Source of the DNA: a virus
Length of the DNA stretch: 64,000 nucleotides
IMG/VR virus record: IMGVR_UViG_3300035157_000753
Coordinates: 1 to 64,000 of that record
Reading direction: 5' to 3' (one strand)
Both the position numbers and the translations under genes were made by a program. The notes beneath the pieces are model-generated. The model saw nothing but the letters and a program-made list of their open reading frames with translations, did no database searches and was not told the DNA's origin. Shown piece by piece: positions 40,601-47,095 of this stretch. The first letter of the stretch is position 1. Each line of letters opens with the position of its first letter.

Positions 40601-43064
40601 CAACAGCAGTTGCAGTTGCTCCTGCACCGTTACCACCAGTAATTGTAATAGTTGGTAATCCAGCAGCCTGTGTATATCCACTTCCAGATCCAGTAACTGT
40701 GATTCCAGTAACCTTACCATCAGTTATCTGTGCAACAGCAGTTGCCTGTGTATTATTAGATGCACCACCTCCACTAATAGAGACACTTGGTTCACTTGTA
40801 TATCCACCACCTCCATTCGTAACGTTAATAGCAATAACTCTACCATCTACCTCTGAAGTTGCAGCTGCAGCAAGACCTAAGTAGGTCCATTCAACAGTTC
40901 CTAGAGTTACATCACCAGATGTATGTGTAGGGTACAATGTATTACTACTTTGACCTACATTCTTAGATTGATATCTTTTTCCATTCCATTTAACAATTAT
41001 TCCACTAGCATAGGTAGTTGCAAGCTTATAATCTGGTTCAAACTCAACTGTAGGTGGGTTTTGAATATCATATCCATCTCCACCTGAATTTTTAATAACT
41101 GACTTCAATCCACCATATTTTTTAGTAGCACTTCCCTTATATGAGAACAAAGGAACACCATTAGTACCAATTCCAACCTGACCTATAGGAGTTGGAGTTT
41201 TTGTACTCTTAGTAGATGTTGTTAGTGGTATTCTTTTAAGATATCTCTGGTTTCCTGGATCTACATCACCTGCTGCAAAAGGTCCAATCTTATGTGATGG
41301 TATACCTGTACTAGCTATAATACAATCTGTTGATGACTTGTAGGTATTACTGGTATCTGCAATAAACTTAGAAATTGTAGCATTGTAAGAGTAGTCAGAT
41401 GATCCATATGCAAATTCTCTAGCAATAAAGAATTCCTTACCTGCTAATATCGGAGCAGCAGGAGTTGATGAAAGAATAAACTCAAAAACAAAATCATCAA
41501 CAATACCAATTACATCATGTTGGTTATTGTAGATATCTTCCTCAGCATTAAGGATTCTAACCTTATCATCTCTTCTTAATTGATGCTTCTCTTTTGTTGT
41601 AACAGTTACTCTAACAGAACCATTAGGATTGGGTGTTCCTAGGGTTGCTGTAACCCCTCTAAGTGCCCTTCTGACGTTATATAAGAAAGAACTCCATATT
41701 GGGTCAAGACTATCGAAACCAGGTGCTAGAGGGGTCGTAACCTTACTCTGTGGAAGGTAATACTTACCACCCTTTGCTATATTAACACCTCTGGTTCCAC
41801 CATAGACCTTTAATTGAATTTCAGACCCATCTACGTTGCTTTTACCGTAAATCTTGTATGCAGCAAAAACTTCTTGCCCTGCATCGTGTGCTACATTGAG
41901 TGTATTCTCTCTAGCACGATTACAACCTAAAAATTGGTTAACTGTCTTATCTTGATATGTAATAATTTCATCTTCAATCCTAAATCGACCATTTTTCTCT
42001 GGCCAACCTAATGTAGAATCAACAGTAATGATATTATCACTTAAATCACCAGTTAAGTCCGCAGCAAGAATTGATTTGTAAGGAGTTACAAAAGTTCCAA
42101 GTGAATTATTGGTATCTACATCAATTTCAAAGATTGAACCAGTTTGAGTGAATACTTCAACAACACCTTTAACGTATATACGTGCTGTATCAACATTTGG
42201 ATCAGTTGTATCTGCTTCTTGATATAAAACTTCCCCAACAAGCTCAGTTGGGTCTCCTGTTATAGCAACACAACGAATTACTTCCCTAGAAGTGTAATAT
42301 GCGTCAGATGGTTTGAAAATTCTATCTCTTGGATAGGAAACTTCCGATTCTACACCAAAAATTGTTCTTAAAACGAATTGGAACGATCTTGTAGACCCTT
42401 TAGAAGCATAAAAGTCCTTAATTCGCTTAATTACGGTACTTTCAGTGATTCCAGTGTAAAAATTCTTCGGATAAGTGGATAAAAGCAGTTCTTTGAACTG
42501 TCCCAACATGAAAAGTGGGAAAAGGTTGTTCAAATTAACAACTTTTGACCCAATAACGTGTTCTGCAGCAATTGTTGATGAAAAAACGAATTCTCCTGCA
42601 TCTCCAAGTGCTTTTACAGCATCAAAACCTCTTTCACAACTGTTAAAGAGGGTTGCACCCTTACTTTGGTAGTAAATTATCTCATCATCTATTAAAAGTA
42701 GTCCTTCATCGGGAAAATCACGAGTTGAAGTAACGTCAATAGTAGAAGAAGAGGTAGTTACCGTTGAAATTGTCGTTGTTTCAGTAACTAAGTTCCCATA
42801 ATTGTCAAGATTGTAATAATCAGCCCAATTATTGATTATATCTAAGCAATATCCCTTTAATTCTTGTGATTTATAGTATGCTCTAACGAATTCTATGAAT
42901 GTAGGAAAGCTCTGCTGTACAAAACTGGCAAATTGACCAGTAATGCTGTCAGATAACTGCGATCTAGATTCAGGACTTACTTCCGATGGAACTGGTGGTG
43001 CCGATACCGTTGTGGTCGGAGTGGTCCACGACCCTACTTTCCAGGATGAATTCGATTGAGCCAT
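28674..43064 (-). CDS. Giant baseplate/fibre protein in gp7 position with YHYH domain (4,796 aa)
   Basis: Residues about 40-265 (FPTFIEFVRAYYKS, KELLLSTYPKNFY, IKRIKDFYASKGSTRSFQF, FKPSD) match a T4-like structural-protein domain found next to gp6. Residues about 1,017-1,130 (GWAYDGHPIYGPYGYEDP, NGRFCVTPEFPDGVYAYF, FPYFVGPNFY) form a YHYH domain. GSGYT..P repeats fill much of 750-2,200. About thirteen YPR-type modules lie between 2,610 and 4,065, and an alpha-helical GGNDSTYDAAKYY module near 4,150. It starts 8 bases after gp6. The T4 equivalent gp7 is 1,032 residues, so this is a gp7-position protein fused with surface modules; homology to gp7 is not proven. Confidence 0.85.
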   Translation of the reverse strand: MAQSNSSWKVGSWTTPTTTVSAPPVPSEVSPESRSQLSDSITGQFASFVQQSFPTFIEFVRAYYKSQELKGYCLDIINNWADYYNLDNYGNLVTETTTISTVTTSSSTIDVTSTRDFPDEGLLLIDDEIIYYQSKGATLFNSCERGFDAVKALGDAGEFVFSSTIAAEHVIGSKVVNLNNLFPLFMLGQFKELLLSTYPKNFYTGITESTVIKRIKDFYASKGSTRSFQFVLRTIFGVESEVSYPRDRIFKPSDAYYTSREVIRCVAITGDPTELVGEVLYQEADTTDPNVDTARIYVKGVVEVFTQTGSIFEIDVDTNNSLGTFVTPYKSILAADLTGDLSDNIITVDSTLGWPEKNGRFRIEDEIITYQDKTVNQFLGCNRARENTLNVAHDAGQEVFAAYKIYGKSNVDGSEIQLKVYGGTRGVNIAKGGKYYLPQSKVTTPLAPGFDSLDPIWSSFLYNVRRALRGVTATLGTPNPNGSVRVTVTTKEKHQLRRDDKVRILNAEEDIYNNQHDVIGIVDDFVFEFILSSTPAAPILAGKEFFIAREFAYGSSDYSYNATISKFIADTSNTYKSSTDCIIASTGIPSHKIGPFAAGDVDPGNQRYLKRIPLTTSTKSTKTPTPIGQVGIGTNGVPLFSYKGSATKKYGGLKSVIKNSGGDGYDIQNPPTVEFEPDYKLATTYASGIIVKWNGKRYQSKNVGQSSNTLYPTHTSGDVTLGTVEWTYLGLAAAATSEVDGRVIAINVTNGGGGYTSEPSVSISGGGASNNTQATAVAQITDGKVTGITVTGSGSGYTQAAGLPTITITGGNGAGATATAVVRGPLKDITITNAGSQYTYEPIIKLISGSGAVAYPSILNGKIESAIVTFGGSGYFGAPDVVITGDGVGATAFAQVDLSQNIVTGIVVTNKGIGYTIGNTSISIVYPGTGASFTTKLTELTYNESATATEVGQVNFNARKVTDQASGAVMVGENIGIYGGEYGYLYNPKNLRYYLADNIEPDTDPNNPPWKELTPTKHSPIIGWAYDGHPIYGPYGYEDPENQNPYNSYKQPGTSYRLKTTRDALLSGLSDPMGTFIEDYEYVEGLGGLDQYNGRFCVTPEFPDGVYAYFCTIDGISGNPKFPYFVGPNFYSEADEVNWDGNGLQKNFTEDAIRYKAPYIGTDNITTKRKQLDNKVDFVLALEDTTTLITLETGEILQYVEDGIGYFSYYPVIRGGIAESLTVTSTNQYSSSNINEYLIEGGGTGYKVNDRLLFDNSTSGGEGVSASVSAVSGAVVSSLNYAVDDDDVVTATLTTSDKHYLVGDDQLTVSISDNSATRSLNTKIINNKYHFEYFDLVSMKLIGPWTNSTAYAKNDLVYVSNRVYKAAAAGTSDSGAGNAPTHLSGTASDGTLTWTYVRTRTDGNLVQGGWSGITGGSGYTNGTYNDVPLTTNNSGRNGKATIVVSGGAITTVTITDFGTAYNVGDTISASDQNLGNGGGSSFSITLTETLREAVCHTNLAHQVAIGDTVNISGVSPSAYDKTDYEVIRTETLRRFTVKRNHGSTAAATVTSADVYVQEPKLELIDGHSYTFDTSDASNVGKTLAFTLDPANTDIFTYKNISAETKNAQTGQQTSITILMTDLPGIFYYFDIQGTIAGSYLTVMNEPLSGTNIVKDVTDLNFTYICGKEPESGYTSGITYVTTSIYPTGGIGKISIGDSGRNYSSLPKLTGSTRSGSGATAVATISGSVSGVTIANMGSGYNPASAPVAYVTLPDFVDLTLTEVLGSGSFAKDEIVISEPVLGAQTARGKVISWDPTTSILRIQPLRNNLKDGAGNFSAATRGWIMYTPYTSNNARGKVYSSDAEGKVTTVGGIHANVQAIIPSSGPNVGKLESVNIIAAGSNYRAAPTIDLDDPTYGLVNTVAITTQSSTNYTTGSYTGVAQKSVAPTGGTGVEFTVVVNGAGTIESITVTDGGSTYALGDVITISGASMGGTDVTHDATVTVDKLTHLDPAITNCVLNASIDAITVTNTGSGYLSAPNVDVSGGSGINAKFNSSIVNEGVSAINIEDGGTLYQNAPVVNITQKTGKGASLLLKSSDLGKILKIGGDNITFNYSHDRTLKPELNTTYNLQLTRTQVIDYIDVTNGGSNFVSQPTIVLTGGSGSLYQLEAIVENEVIQSVEVRNGGRGFLSAPIVNARVTHNWVALMSNSTLNFPYNTKIPTGTAVTLNEVVGTFPAPLAINTTYYVVASNGSNGLADNQVRLATSEANALANSPTTITFTSAPVGDANGLTTFTLDTTDLGDTITAYMRPATFLVGERVYQGASTASYTAFGYVKNWDPAGRVVSVEISEGEFKVGQPIFGEESSSFGSIHAFDRADAVFEVSPISISSSKWERTTGFLDINEQRLYDSDRFQEFSYEISSPINIKDWKNPLKFAAHPAGLKVVGTQILSQASKKSYRGKPTLDLLTTSSTDWWVPGTNSLNSTFNGLTFVTPKPSAKNTGKLATINNFALGKPDYTAAVPTEVQVFGRQLLDIQKILTCVSYKVDDITTRDIVFDGASSSVVDLSNNRITLTNHGLIENQTVTFKGDIGGLTTGTVYYVDVIDANTISLKPSLGGSTVVLSSLSVGTHTFVSCKTDGIEANNGSSFNPTNVVYTPADGNLVIHSAGHGLTTANTITIADDALTLTCLMDNNATNHTYPRSTDPIGHGGKILNIIAETTDTFTVNVGSTAAINRFTVGIDGVNTQFSTRVDNTAVSTKINKTSVKSQFLVIIDGIVQNPNNYTFASDVITFSTAPQLGSSALVMYYDRASYTSSFQLDQIGDEIKTLDTGMSGSAAHTYVGGTVTNAVTVVSDSNTQKNVTDAAYTPATGLLELTIGSHSYTTSDTIQIADSSLKFTCAADNHASTHAYPRPSDEAFGATLAITAETATTITVQVNTNLSPVRDTPDGLTAGTGYADGTYTNIPLFNKIGTGVGATGDIVVVDGGVKNVVLNNPGNGYTENDILGISPIGKPLTNSYVPSAAAYTPSTGVLQLTVGEHTLTAPTTTTVTDADYNPTTGIMTVTVVAHGLKAGDQVKFADGSLKLSCAFGGASGAAAQKDYPRSTDYASDRWLEVSNITTNTFDVTVLDTIPSTNTDAHSFVSAVASGLSIATSTVKFSNNSLNFTCTHGGGVHSYPRSSDPISGKNVPVDAITSTTFTVNALNGTAATNTTTHTFDSLATYQYQPSYCDYDATTGIMEVWATAHGLSNGDFVQFATDGLTFKCSRDGYATNHTYPRSTDPAAGNWLNVFEVSTNNFKVNIGQAVEKAMTPTSATFNASTGALSMSVDNHGLTAATSHTATDAAFNTSTGIVTITVTGHGFEAGDKVKLKDGAITMSCTHGGGGQSAYPRSTDPISGKWITIRAVTTDTFDIQCLDDTPCTNTTTHAFVSGLADGILYATSFVSIDDDALTFTCSMDDDFSRHSYPAAGDRSSKAVLGVESVTSDTFTVDVGASPEVAFTPTAATYTATTGDLQLTIGSHSLEVGNSINIDVNSLMFRCHMENDGTLASGNLTSLGATLHNYPRVTDPAAKTNQYITATTGTTITVNVGPSPTVNYQPTGAALNLANGDLDLTVGGHKFRGYDTFTPTDIAYDPATGIATLTIKGHTINKGDFVQIAKESLTFTCTAGAGNHSYPRVTDPAYRSWLQVIDVTNDTILLNFYVATGATGQAHTFVSASDNCVQRKGDTIKLADGGIVMSCDNGGVSNQSYPRTDTISYTPTDADYDPATGIMTITHGGGAGAFVNGDQVKFDDSAIVFTCTQGGGTHAYPRATDPASGRWLTIWDADNTTFKVQVLDSIPSTNVTVHTFDSAVSNGMKKKKDWAYDRPIPIKSVGYTSHAVSNATYAPGTGVLTATVAGHGFSNGDYVKVNQGALKFTCNKDSNATVKSYPTLEDPNYDEWMLVSNVTTDTFDINVGVAGPNGQHAHTFVPEGKLTPTVAAYDPLTGVFTITINNHGFVAGDEIKIDDDTFKFTCNEDFHTSFHNYPRSTDPISGQWVKIYNVTTNTFDIQVLNSVPSTNTTAHTFISAVSNSITRSAVKKQTGVITINTNNRDSAITHQYAHSFVSAGATAVIAGGNYTHTFIQATANAIRSGGNHTHTFVNATPGSVKTGFAHQFVSANANSVTRSLVQSGGYEYDRLADAGRLIRENLDFIATTAYGRMMATNSTFVVPSFVKCIRDTKLIAQAIANNIEFGGNDSTYDAAKYYVGTVHLQGEEDQTVLVFNHARDICREVMRNISVTTNSYTEGAQYRDLTITNDSGNATYDTNDCTDVASAITTLTAIVTQAVGTTSGGAGNLTGITRTSSSNPEFQVEVGTVAFDGTDKIFSAKVAGSNYALPASDNFLIFLNSILQIKGSTEAYTYTGSTISFTEAPTSGMDFYGFYFGKLQLLDTIAPFFDNARQTFVMTLNSEPFSLQSDNTSVEPANNVMIFINGVFQEPGVAYQLNGSIIEFFEAPRAGSTCSLYIYVGSAEDIFISNTFNSLDANDRIMVKSEGEDRLLATVSSATSIDTYEYTGLRPTVANFECTINNGKVNTVSILDGGSNYEVPPILYFQGGSGTGASAETVIQSGSGRVTSVVNLNGGAGYLTPPTVFAVHPLHVERKSRQRLISNTLALANTYLSTAISAVDTTLTCKNIYFDVSQNIGFPDEGEVLIPYWDASKGSWTCERILYGSKNTTANTLTVATGGRGYGGTTASAISIQTGTYSSSGTVCTVTTSAAHNLITGMSIYLDHTSGDGFDGAYKVTVTAVDTFTVEYPFSRTASGNVSLLPEVRLRSL
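30880..35250 (-). repeat. YPR(S/T)TDP protein-coding repeat modules, array 2
   Basis: About thirteen units inside the 4,796-residue gene. Each runs: Y.P.TG.MT.TV..HGL..GD, a strand ending in (L/T)F.C, an H(S/N)YPR(S/T)TDP turn, a TT.TF.V.V strand, and in longer units PSTNT..HTFVSA. Shorter variants lack the PSTNT part and end in VNVG. At least one unit is degenerate (SYPAAGD), which fits ongoing duplication and decay. Confidence 0.8.
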
Positions 43065-43072
43065 GCGTTTTA

Positions 43073-44956
43073 TTAATTATAGCTGGACTCTGGTACAACT
43101 CCCGTACCAGATAGGTTTGAACCGCTACTGATAGTGTCTTCTACAACACTAACTGTCGTATTATCTATACCTAATGTCAAATAGGTTTCACGCAAAGAAA
43201 CAAGGTCATTAGATTCTGGAACTGCTGAAAGTTGAAGAATATTACCTGATGTTATTGTATTTGAAATTATTATGTCATTAATGACAATTTCACCCATAGT
43301 GTAATCAACAGTACCTACGTCAGCAGTACTGTATTCAAATGCACCAGTATCTTTAATGTAATAAAGTCTCAATTTACCAGCTCCATCATCATTGATGAAG
43401 TAAGTATTAACATTATCACCCTGAATTCTAAATCCTGAAGAGGAAACCGTGGGTTCTGTCGAGGTTCCTTGGTTAATTCTGTTACCATAACAGATTTTAT
43501 AGTTCACACGAGCGTTTAAATCAACTGTTACGTTCTTTCTCATCTTGAGACGAGTGATATTCGATGTAACTGAGGTATCTGCACCGTCAATTATACTCTG
43601 AAGTTTAGAGTATTTGAACTTTCCACCAAATTTATTGAATTCAGACCCTGTGTTAAGCGCAGTTAATGTTGCAATAACTGCAGTTTTAACTTCTTCTTGG
43701 GATTTACGTGTAATATTAGGGTTAAAATACACAAAACTGTTCATATCGATGTATAAAATCGATGGATCAATGATAGAAGGCTGAATCGCAGCAACAGAAT
43801 ACTCTCTGAGCTTCTTCAAAACGACATTTTTCTCTGCAAGAGATAATTTATCCGCATTTTTTGGTTTAATTGCCAAAAATACCTTCCCATATTCAGGAGG
43901 ATCCGCTTCTTCACCACCATAACATGCAATTGAAGCGACATTTGGATAAATTTGAGGAACAATTGCCTCATAATCCTGCGTTGAGACTGCTCTACCGAAT
44001 GCAGAGTAGAATTTAGGCGCAGAAAACTTGATTCCTTCCTTAGTTTCCGCTGGAGCACCACCTTCAGGACGTTTATCCAACGTAATAGTGATTCCAGAGG
44101 TCAAAGAATTCGCTTCATCGTCTAAAAATGTTCCAATATTAGTGAAAGTGAGCAATCCATTAGCTCCAGTTCCACTAGAAGTGGTATAAGTGACGCTAAT
44201 TACATCACCATTGAGCAAATCTTTACCAATTGTACCATCACCAAACATAATTTCAGGTCTTCCATACTCAGATTCTTCTAAAAAGAAGACTTTTGATGAA
44301 GAATTAATCTTAGTGATGTCTGTTGCTTGCAAATAACGCTCTGTGACAGTACCAGAAGTGACCTGAACCTTCATTACAGAGGTGTCTGCATCAGTATTTG
44401 TAAGAATAAAGCGTTGTCTTTCGGAAGTATTACGTACAAATGTGTCTGTTAAGTAAACACCTTCATAAACTATGAGACCTGCAAAGGTTGCAATACCAGT
44501 TGTACTGTCTACAGATACCGTAACATCAGATGGAATAGAGAAAACAAAGTTATTATTGTCTAGTCCAGTGAAATTTAGTACCAATCCTTGTGAAATTGTA
44601 ACAGTTTTTGGATATCCTTTTGTAATTACACCCTGTGAATTGGTTGTAACATTAGTTTGAACCTGAATTGTAACAGTTGCTTGGGAAGAACGAGATGATT
44701 TTGGTGTATAACCAAGCATTCTTGCCAATTTTACGACATTTTCACGTAAAACTGCGGTCTCTAGGAACCCTTCATTAACTGCAAGGTTGGCATTTACACT
44801 AGTGTAATAGGTATTATATGCTAAAGTATCAATCAGTACAGTCAATGATGACCCTTCAAAGTCATAATCACTAAACTCTGATTGTGCTGTTAGATAATTT
44901 TTAATCTGTGCCTTGATTTCGTTGAACTCAAGTGCATTTACCTGCTTAAATGCCAT
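43073..44956 (-). CDS. gp6: Baseplate wedge subunit gp6-like, 627 aa
   Basis: Starts MAFKQVNALEFNEIKAQIKN and continues DYDFEGSSLTVLIDTLAYNTYY, NLAVNEGFLETAVLRENVV and LARMLGYTP, the conserved N-terminus of T4 gp6 and baseplate-J proteins. Length is near that of T4 gp6 (660). The middle part has SAFGRAVSTQDYEAIVPQIYPNV, another family hallmark. gp6 forms the core of the wedge and interacts with gp25 and gp53. It overlaps gp25 by one base, which is the same order as in many T4-like phages. Confidence 0.92.
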   Translation of the reverse strand: MAFKQVNALEFNEIKAQIKNYLTAQSEFSDYDFEGSSLTVLIDTLAYNTYYTSVNANLAVNEGFLETAVLRENVVKLARMLGYTPKSSRSSQATVTIQVQTNVTTNSQGVITKGYPKTVTISQGLVLNFTGLDNNNFVFSIPSDVTVSVDSTTGIATFAGLIVYEGVYLTDTFVRNTSERQRFILTNTDADTSVMKVQVTSGTVTERYLQATDITKINSSSKVFFLEESEYGRPEIMFGDGTIGKDLLNGDVISVTYTTSSGTGANGLLTFTNIGTFLDDEANSLTSGITITLDKRPEGGAPAETKEGIKFSAPKFYSAFGRAVSTQDYEAIVPQIYPNVASIACYGGEEADPPEYGKVFLAIKPKNADKLSLAEKNVVLKKLREYSVAAIQPSIIDPSILYIDMNSFVYFNPNITRKSQEEVKTAVIATLTALNTGSEFNKFGGKFKYSKLQSIIDGADTSVTSNITRLKMRKNVTVDLNARVNYKICYGNRINQGTSTEPTVSSSGFRIQGDNVNTYFINDDGAGKLRLYYIKDTGAFEYSTADVGTVDYTMGEIVINDIIISNTITSGNILQLSAVPESNDLVSLRETYLTLGIDNTTVSVVEDTISSGSNLSGTGVVPESSYN

Positions 44957-45345
44957 TATGGTTTCAATGCAACTTCTACTGAATCTTGTATAGGAGGAAT
45001 TCCAAGTATAATGTATTCAATTGAAACGTCTAATTGGTTACGATTCTCTTCCCACTTAGTGTAAACGTCAAGGACTGCTACCCTAGGTTCGTGAATATTG
45101 ATCGCATCTGATAGACGCTCCGTTATTTCATTCTCAAGATCAGGACTAGCATTCTCAAATAACAGCCCTATAATATTGCCACCAAAGAAAGGATCGAATG
45201 GTTTCTCATAAAAATTATATAATACTATATTTTTCACGCTAGCCTTGATGGCTGATTCATTAGTCAGTGCCAAAACATCGTTTGTCACTGCATTCTTTTC
45301 AAAAGTCAAGCTGAAGTCACGGAAAGACTTCGATGTAATTGCCAT
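44956..45345 (-). CDS. gp25: Baseplate wedge subunit gp25-like, 129 aa
   Basis: GPW/gp25 family. Key features are DVLALTNESAIKASVKNIV at residues 23-41, YEKPFDPFFGG at 46-56, the family motif HEPRV at 85-89, and a final strand pair. Length is close to T4 gp25 (132). In the family, gp25 anchors the sheath to the baseplate wedge. It is coupled to gp6 by a one-base overlap, with an exact late promoter 25 bases upstream. Confidence 0.93.
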   Translation of the reverse strand: MAITSKSFRDFSLTFEKNAVTNDVLALTNESAIKASVKNIVLYNFYEKPFDPFFGGNIIGLLFENASPDLENEITERLSDAINIHEPRVAVLDVYTKWEENRNQLDVSIEYIILGIPPIQDSVEVALKP

Positions 45346-45369
45346 CCTTTACGGAATTAACCTTCTTTA

Positions 45370-45377
45370 TATTTATA
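45370..45377 (-). promoter_or_regulatory. T4-type late promoter TATAAATA
   Basis: Exact TATAAATA on the minus strand, 25 bases upstream of gp25. It would start a transcript for gp25, gp6 and the giant gene. Confidence 0.82.
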
Positions 45378-45385
45378 CCTGTTAT

Positions 45386-45679
45386 TCAGACTTGATAGAA
45401 AGTGTACTTCAAGAAGAGCTCTTGACCCTTTTTAATTGGTTTAGTGGTCATCATATGATATATCTTACCCCATCCCTCATCTTTATATCCTTTAACGCAG
45501 TTGGGATCATTACTATGATTCACAAAACCACCTAAAGGAGTTCTCATAATCTCTTCATCCACCACAACATGTGATATACCAAGATAGATGTTGTCTGGTA
45601 TATCCTCTTTAGCAAAAATGCCCTGTCCTGCGACAGGGCTATCTTTGATGTGTAGGCACTTGGGTAATGCTTGATACAT
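45386..45679 (-). CDS. SET-domain protein (putative protein-lysine methyltransferase), 97 aa
   Basis: Compact SET fold: GQGIFA at residues 18-23 (SAM-binding start), GGFVNHSNDPNC at 50-61 (the NH(S)..PN pseudoknot motif) and KKGQELFLKYTFY at 83-95 (the catalytic-Tyr end motif, as ELF.DY in other SET proteins). The protein is about the minimum length of a SET domain and lacks pre- and post-SET zinc clusters. Known SET enzymes transfer methyl from SAM to lysine. Its start overlaps by one base (TAATG) the stop of a very basic 49-residue protein, which could be a substrate. Confidence 0.82.
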   Translation of the reverse strand: MYQALPKCLHIKDSPVAGQGIFAKEDIPDNIYLGISHVVVDEEIMRTPLGGFVNHSNDPNCVKGYKDEGWGKIYHMMTTKPIKKGQELFLKYTFYQV

Positions 45680-45828
45680 TATCTGCCCTGTCCCCTATAT
45701 CTCTTCTTTGCACTATTACGACTGGTAGCAGAGAACTTACTATGTTGACCTCTACCTTGTCTTGTTTTCTTGGGGATTGCTTCCATTTTTGAGGAAGTAC
45801 CAAATCCACCTGCCTTAGTCTTTGCCAT
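45679..45828 (-). CDS. Very basic small protein, 49 aa
   Basis: Reads MAKTKAGGFGTSSKMEAIPK, then KTRQGRGQHSKFSATSRNSA, then KKRYRGQGR and a stop. About one third of residues are Lys or Arg and there are no hydrophobic core residues, so it is probably disordered and binds nucleic acid or an acidic partner. Such a short KTRQG/SKFSATSRN protein is, as I recall, common in T4-like cyanophages at this place. Its stop is coupled to the SET gene by TAATG and the PAAR gene ends two bases upstream of its start. Confidence 0.75.
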   Translation of the reverse strand: MAKTKAGGFGTSSKMEAIPKKTRQGRGQHSKFSATSRNSAKKRYRGQGR

Positions 45829-45830
45829 AA

Positions 45831-46124
45831 TTAACCTGCGAATACGTTAGATGATCCTTCAGCGACTGATGTACAGCCACTTATTGCATCTCCTATTCTA
45901 CCACATCCTTTGCCATTTACAAATACGGTTGTACTTCCTGTAGCAATTGGTGCAGAATGAGATGGACAAGGAACACCTGGTTTAAGATGTCCAGTGTTCA
46001 CATCACCCTGACGAGAAATAGGAATACAATTAGCAAAGACATTACCAGACCCTTCTGCTCTGACCATACCAGAACAATGTGATACGTCTGCGTCTCCTAC
46101 TCTAGTTACGGCTGGCATTTTCAC
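45831..46124 (-). CDS. PAAR-motif spike-tip protein, 97 aa
   Basis: PAAR-repeat protein (like T4 gp5.4): MPAVTRVGDADVSHC, then GSGNVFANCIPISRQGD, LKPGVPCPSHSAPIATG, STTVFVNGKGCGRIGD and GSSNVFAG. Its length and repeated GS..VF(V/A)NG strands fit the conical zinc-binding tip that caps the central membrane-piercing spike. Cys and His residues for metal binding are present (HC at 16-18, C, H). Its start overlaps the upstream 88-residue gene by 23 bases. Confidence 0.9.
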   Translation of the reverse strand: MKMPAVTRVGDADVSHCSGMVRAEGSGNVFANCIPISRQGDVNTGHLKPGVPCPSHSAPIATGSTTVFVNGKGCGRIGDAISGCTSVAEGSSNVFAG

Positions 46125-46368
46125 TACCTCCTATATTACAGTCTAGATCATTATGACAGTTCTCTGATCCACCAATAGCAAATGGATTATGATATGCTGT
46201 AGCAATCCTGTACATCTTCTCATGCATTGTTATCTCTTCTTCAGGGGGATCAGGTGGTTCATATTCACTAGGTGCAGTATCTTCCCAATCAAATGCTGCA
46301 GCTATCTCTTCTTCAGGTCTAGGTGGATCATCAAACCAGTCATCATGTACTATACGTGGATAAGTCAT
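46102..46368 (-). CDS. Acidic hypothetical protein, 88 aa
   Basis: Not recognised. The N-terminal half is acidic and Pro-rich (DDWFDDPPRPEEEIAAAFDW, DPPEEEIT) and the second half has HEKMYRIATAYHNPF followed by two IGGSEN repeats. No membrane segment. It is coupled to the 165-residue gene by one base at its start and overlaps the PAAR gene. Possibly a spike or hub accessory by position. Confidence 0.65.
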   Translation of the reverse strand: MTYPRIVHDDWFDDPPRPEEEIAAAFDWEDTAPSEYEPPDPPEEEITMHEKMYRIATAYHNPFAIGGSENCHNDLDCNIGGSENASRN

Positions 46369-46865
46369 TAGTTGTAATAAGTGTCAATAAGGGATCGCAT
46401 ACCTTCCCATGAGTTATTTATTTTCATGGTAAGGGTAAAGGATTCAGGTGTCTGAGCCGCGTTATTCAATTCATAAGATACAACAATAGTAAACGTCTTA
46501 GTCGTATATGCAGTCATATCTTGGTTAATGGTATAAACAACCTTACCTGCAGGTAGGTTATCTGCACCTGTAACAGTAGTAGAGCTCATCGTATTTGTTG
46601 ATTCCCCTGAGCAGGGAGCTGTATCAAGATATGTGAATGTATCTGAAAAGGGGTCAGCAAAAGACCCTGTAATCGACACAGAGGTTGTACCTGGTGTGAT
46701 TACAAGGTTAGGTTCTGTTCCATCTACTGAAGCAGTTACATTCGTTATCGTCTCATTAACGGCATCATCTGTAGATGCTGTTACTGTCTGATTGATTGTA
46801 AACGTTGGTCTAGTCCTATCTGGTATAGACCATGGTTCAGCAAATGGTGAAACAGAGATTGTCAT
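46368..46865 (-). CDS. Hypothetical beta-rich structural protein, 165 aa
   Basis: Thr/Ser/Val-rich with Ig-like beta alternation (NETITNVTASVDGTEPNLVI, TFTIVVSYELNN, ESFTLTMKINN). No signal peptide or membrane segment. The C-terminus WEGMRSLIDTYYN looks helical. Coupled at both ends (ATGA overlap with the 68-residue gene). Probably a virion protein near the spike; family not recognised. Confidence 0.7.
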   Translation of the reverse strand: MTISVSPFAEPWSIPDRTRPTFTINQTVTASTDDAVNETITNVTASVDGTEPNLVITPGTTSVSITGSFADPFSDTFTYLDTAPCSGESTNTMSSTTVTGADNLPAGKVVYTINQDMTAYTTKTFTIVVSYELNNAAQTPESFTLTMKINNSWEGMRSLIDTYYN

Positions 46866-47068
46866 TTCGTCTCTCTAGTCATCAATTCTTGTAAGTAGTC
46901 TGCATACTTGGACATAGCATTATGCTGTGCCTCAGTATGTGGAGGTTCTGGAGAACTAGGGGCAAACTTAATAAGATGATCAAACGAAGCAGGTAAATCC
47001 CTTGCTCTGTTATGCCTTATCGTTTCTCCATTAACCTTAATAATGAATTCTCCTTCCAATTCGTCCAT
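46862..47068 (-). CDS. Hypothetical protein, 68 aa
   Basis: Reads MDELEGEFIIKVNGETIRHN, then a helical C-terminal half (HNAMSKYADYLQELMTRE). Not recognised. A late-promoter-like TCTAAATA lies 14 bases upstream, and its stop overlaps the next start by four bases. It heads the small operon leading to PAAR. Confidence 0.65.
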   Translation of the reverse strand: MDELEGEFIIKVNGETIRHNRARDLPASFDHLIKFAPSSPEPPHTEAQHNAMSKYADYLQELMTRETK

Positions 47069-47081
47069 AGTTTTTTGATGC

Positions 47082-47089
47082 TATTTAGA
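47082..47089 (-). promoter_or_regulatory. Possible late promoter, TCTAAATA
   Basis: Seven of eight bases match the T4 late box, 14 bases upstream of the ATG at 47068, in a 56-base gap that also holds a hairpin. Confidence 0.45.
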
Positions 47090-47095
47090 GATCCC

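Noticed and set aside
45245-45535. A plus-strand frame opposite gp25 and the SET gene.
   Set aside because: It is the complement of two well-supported genes.
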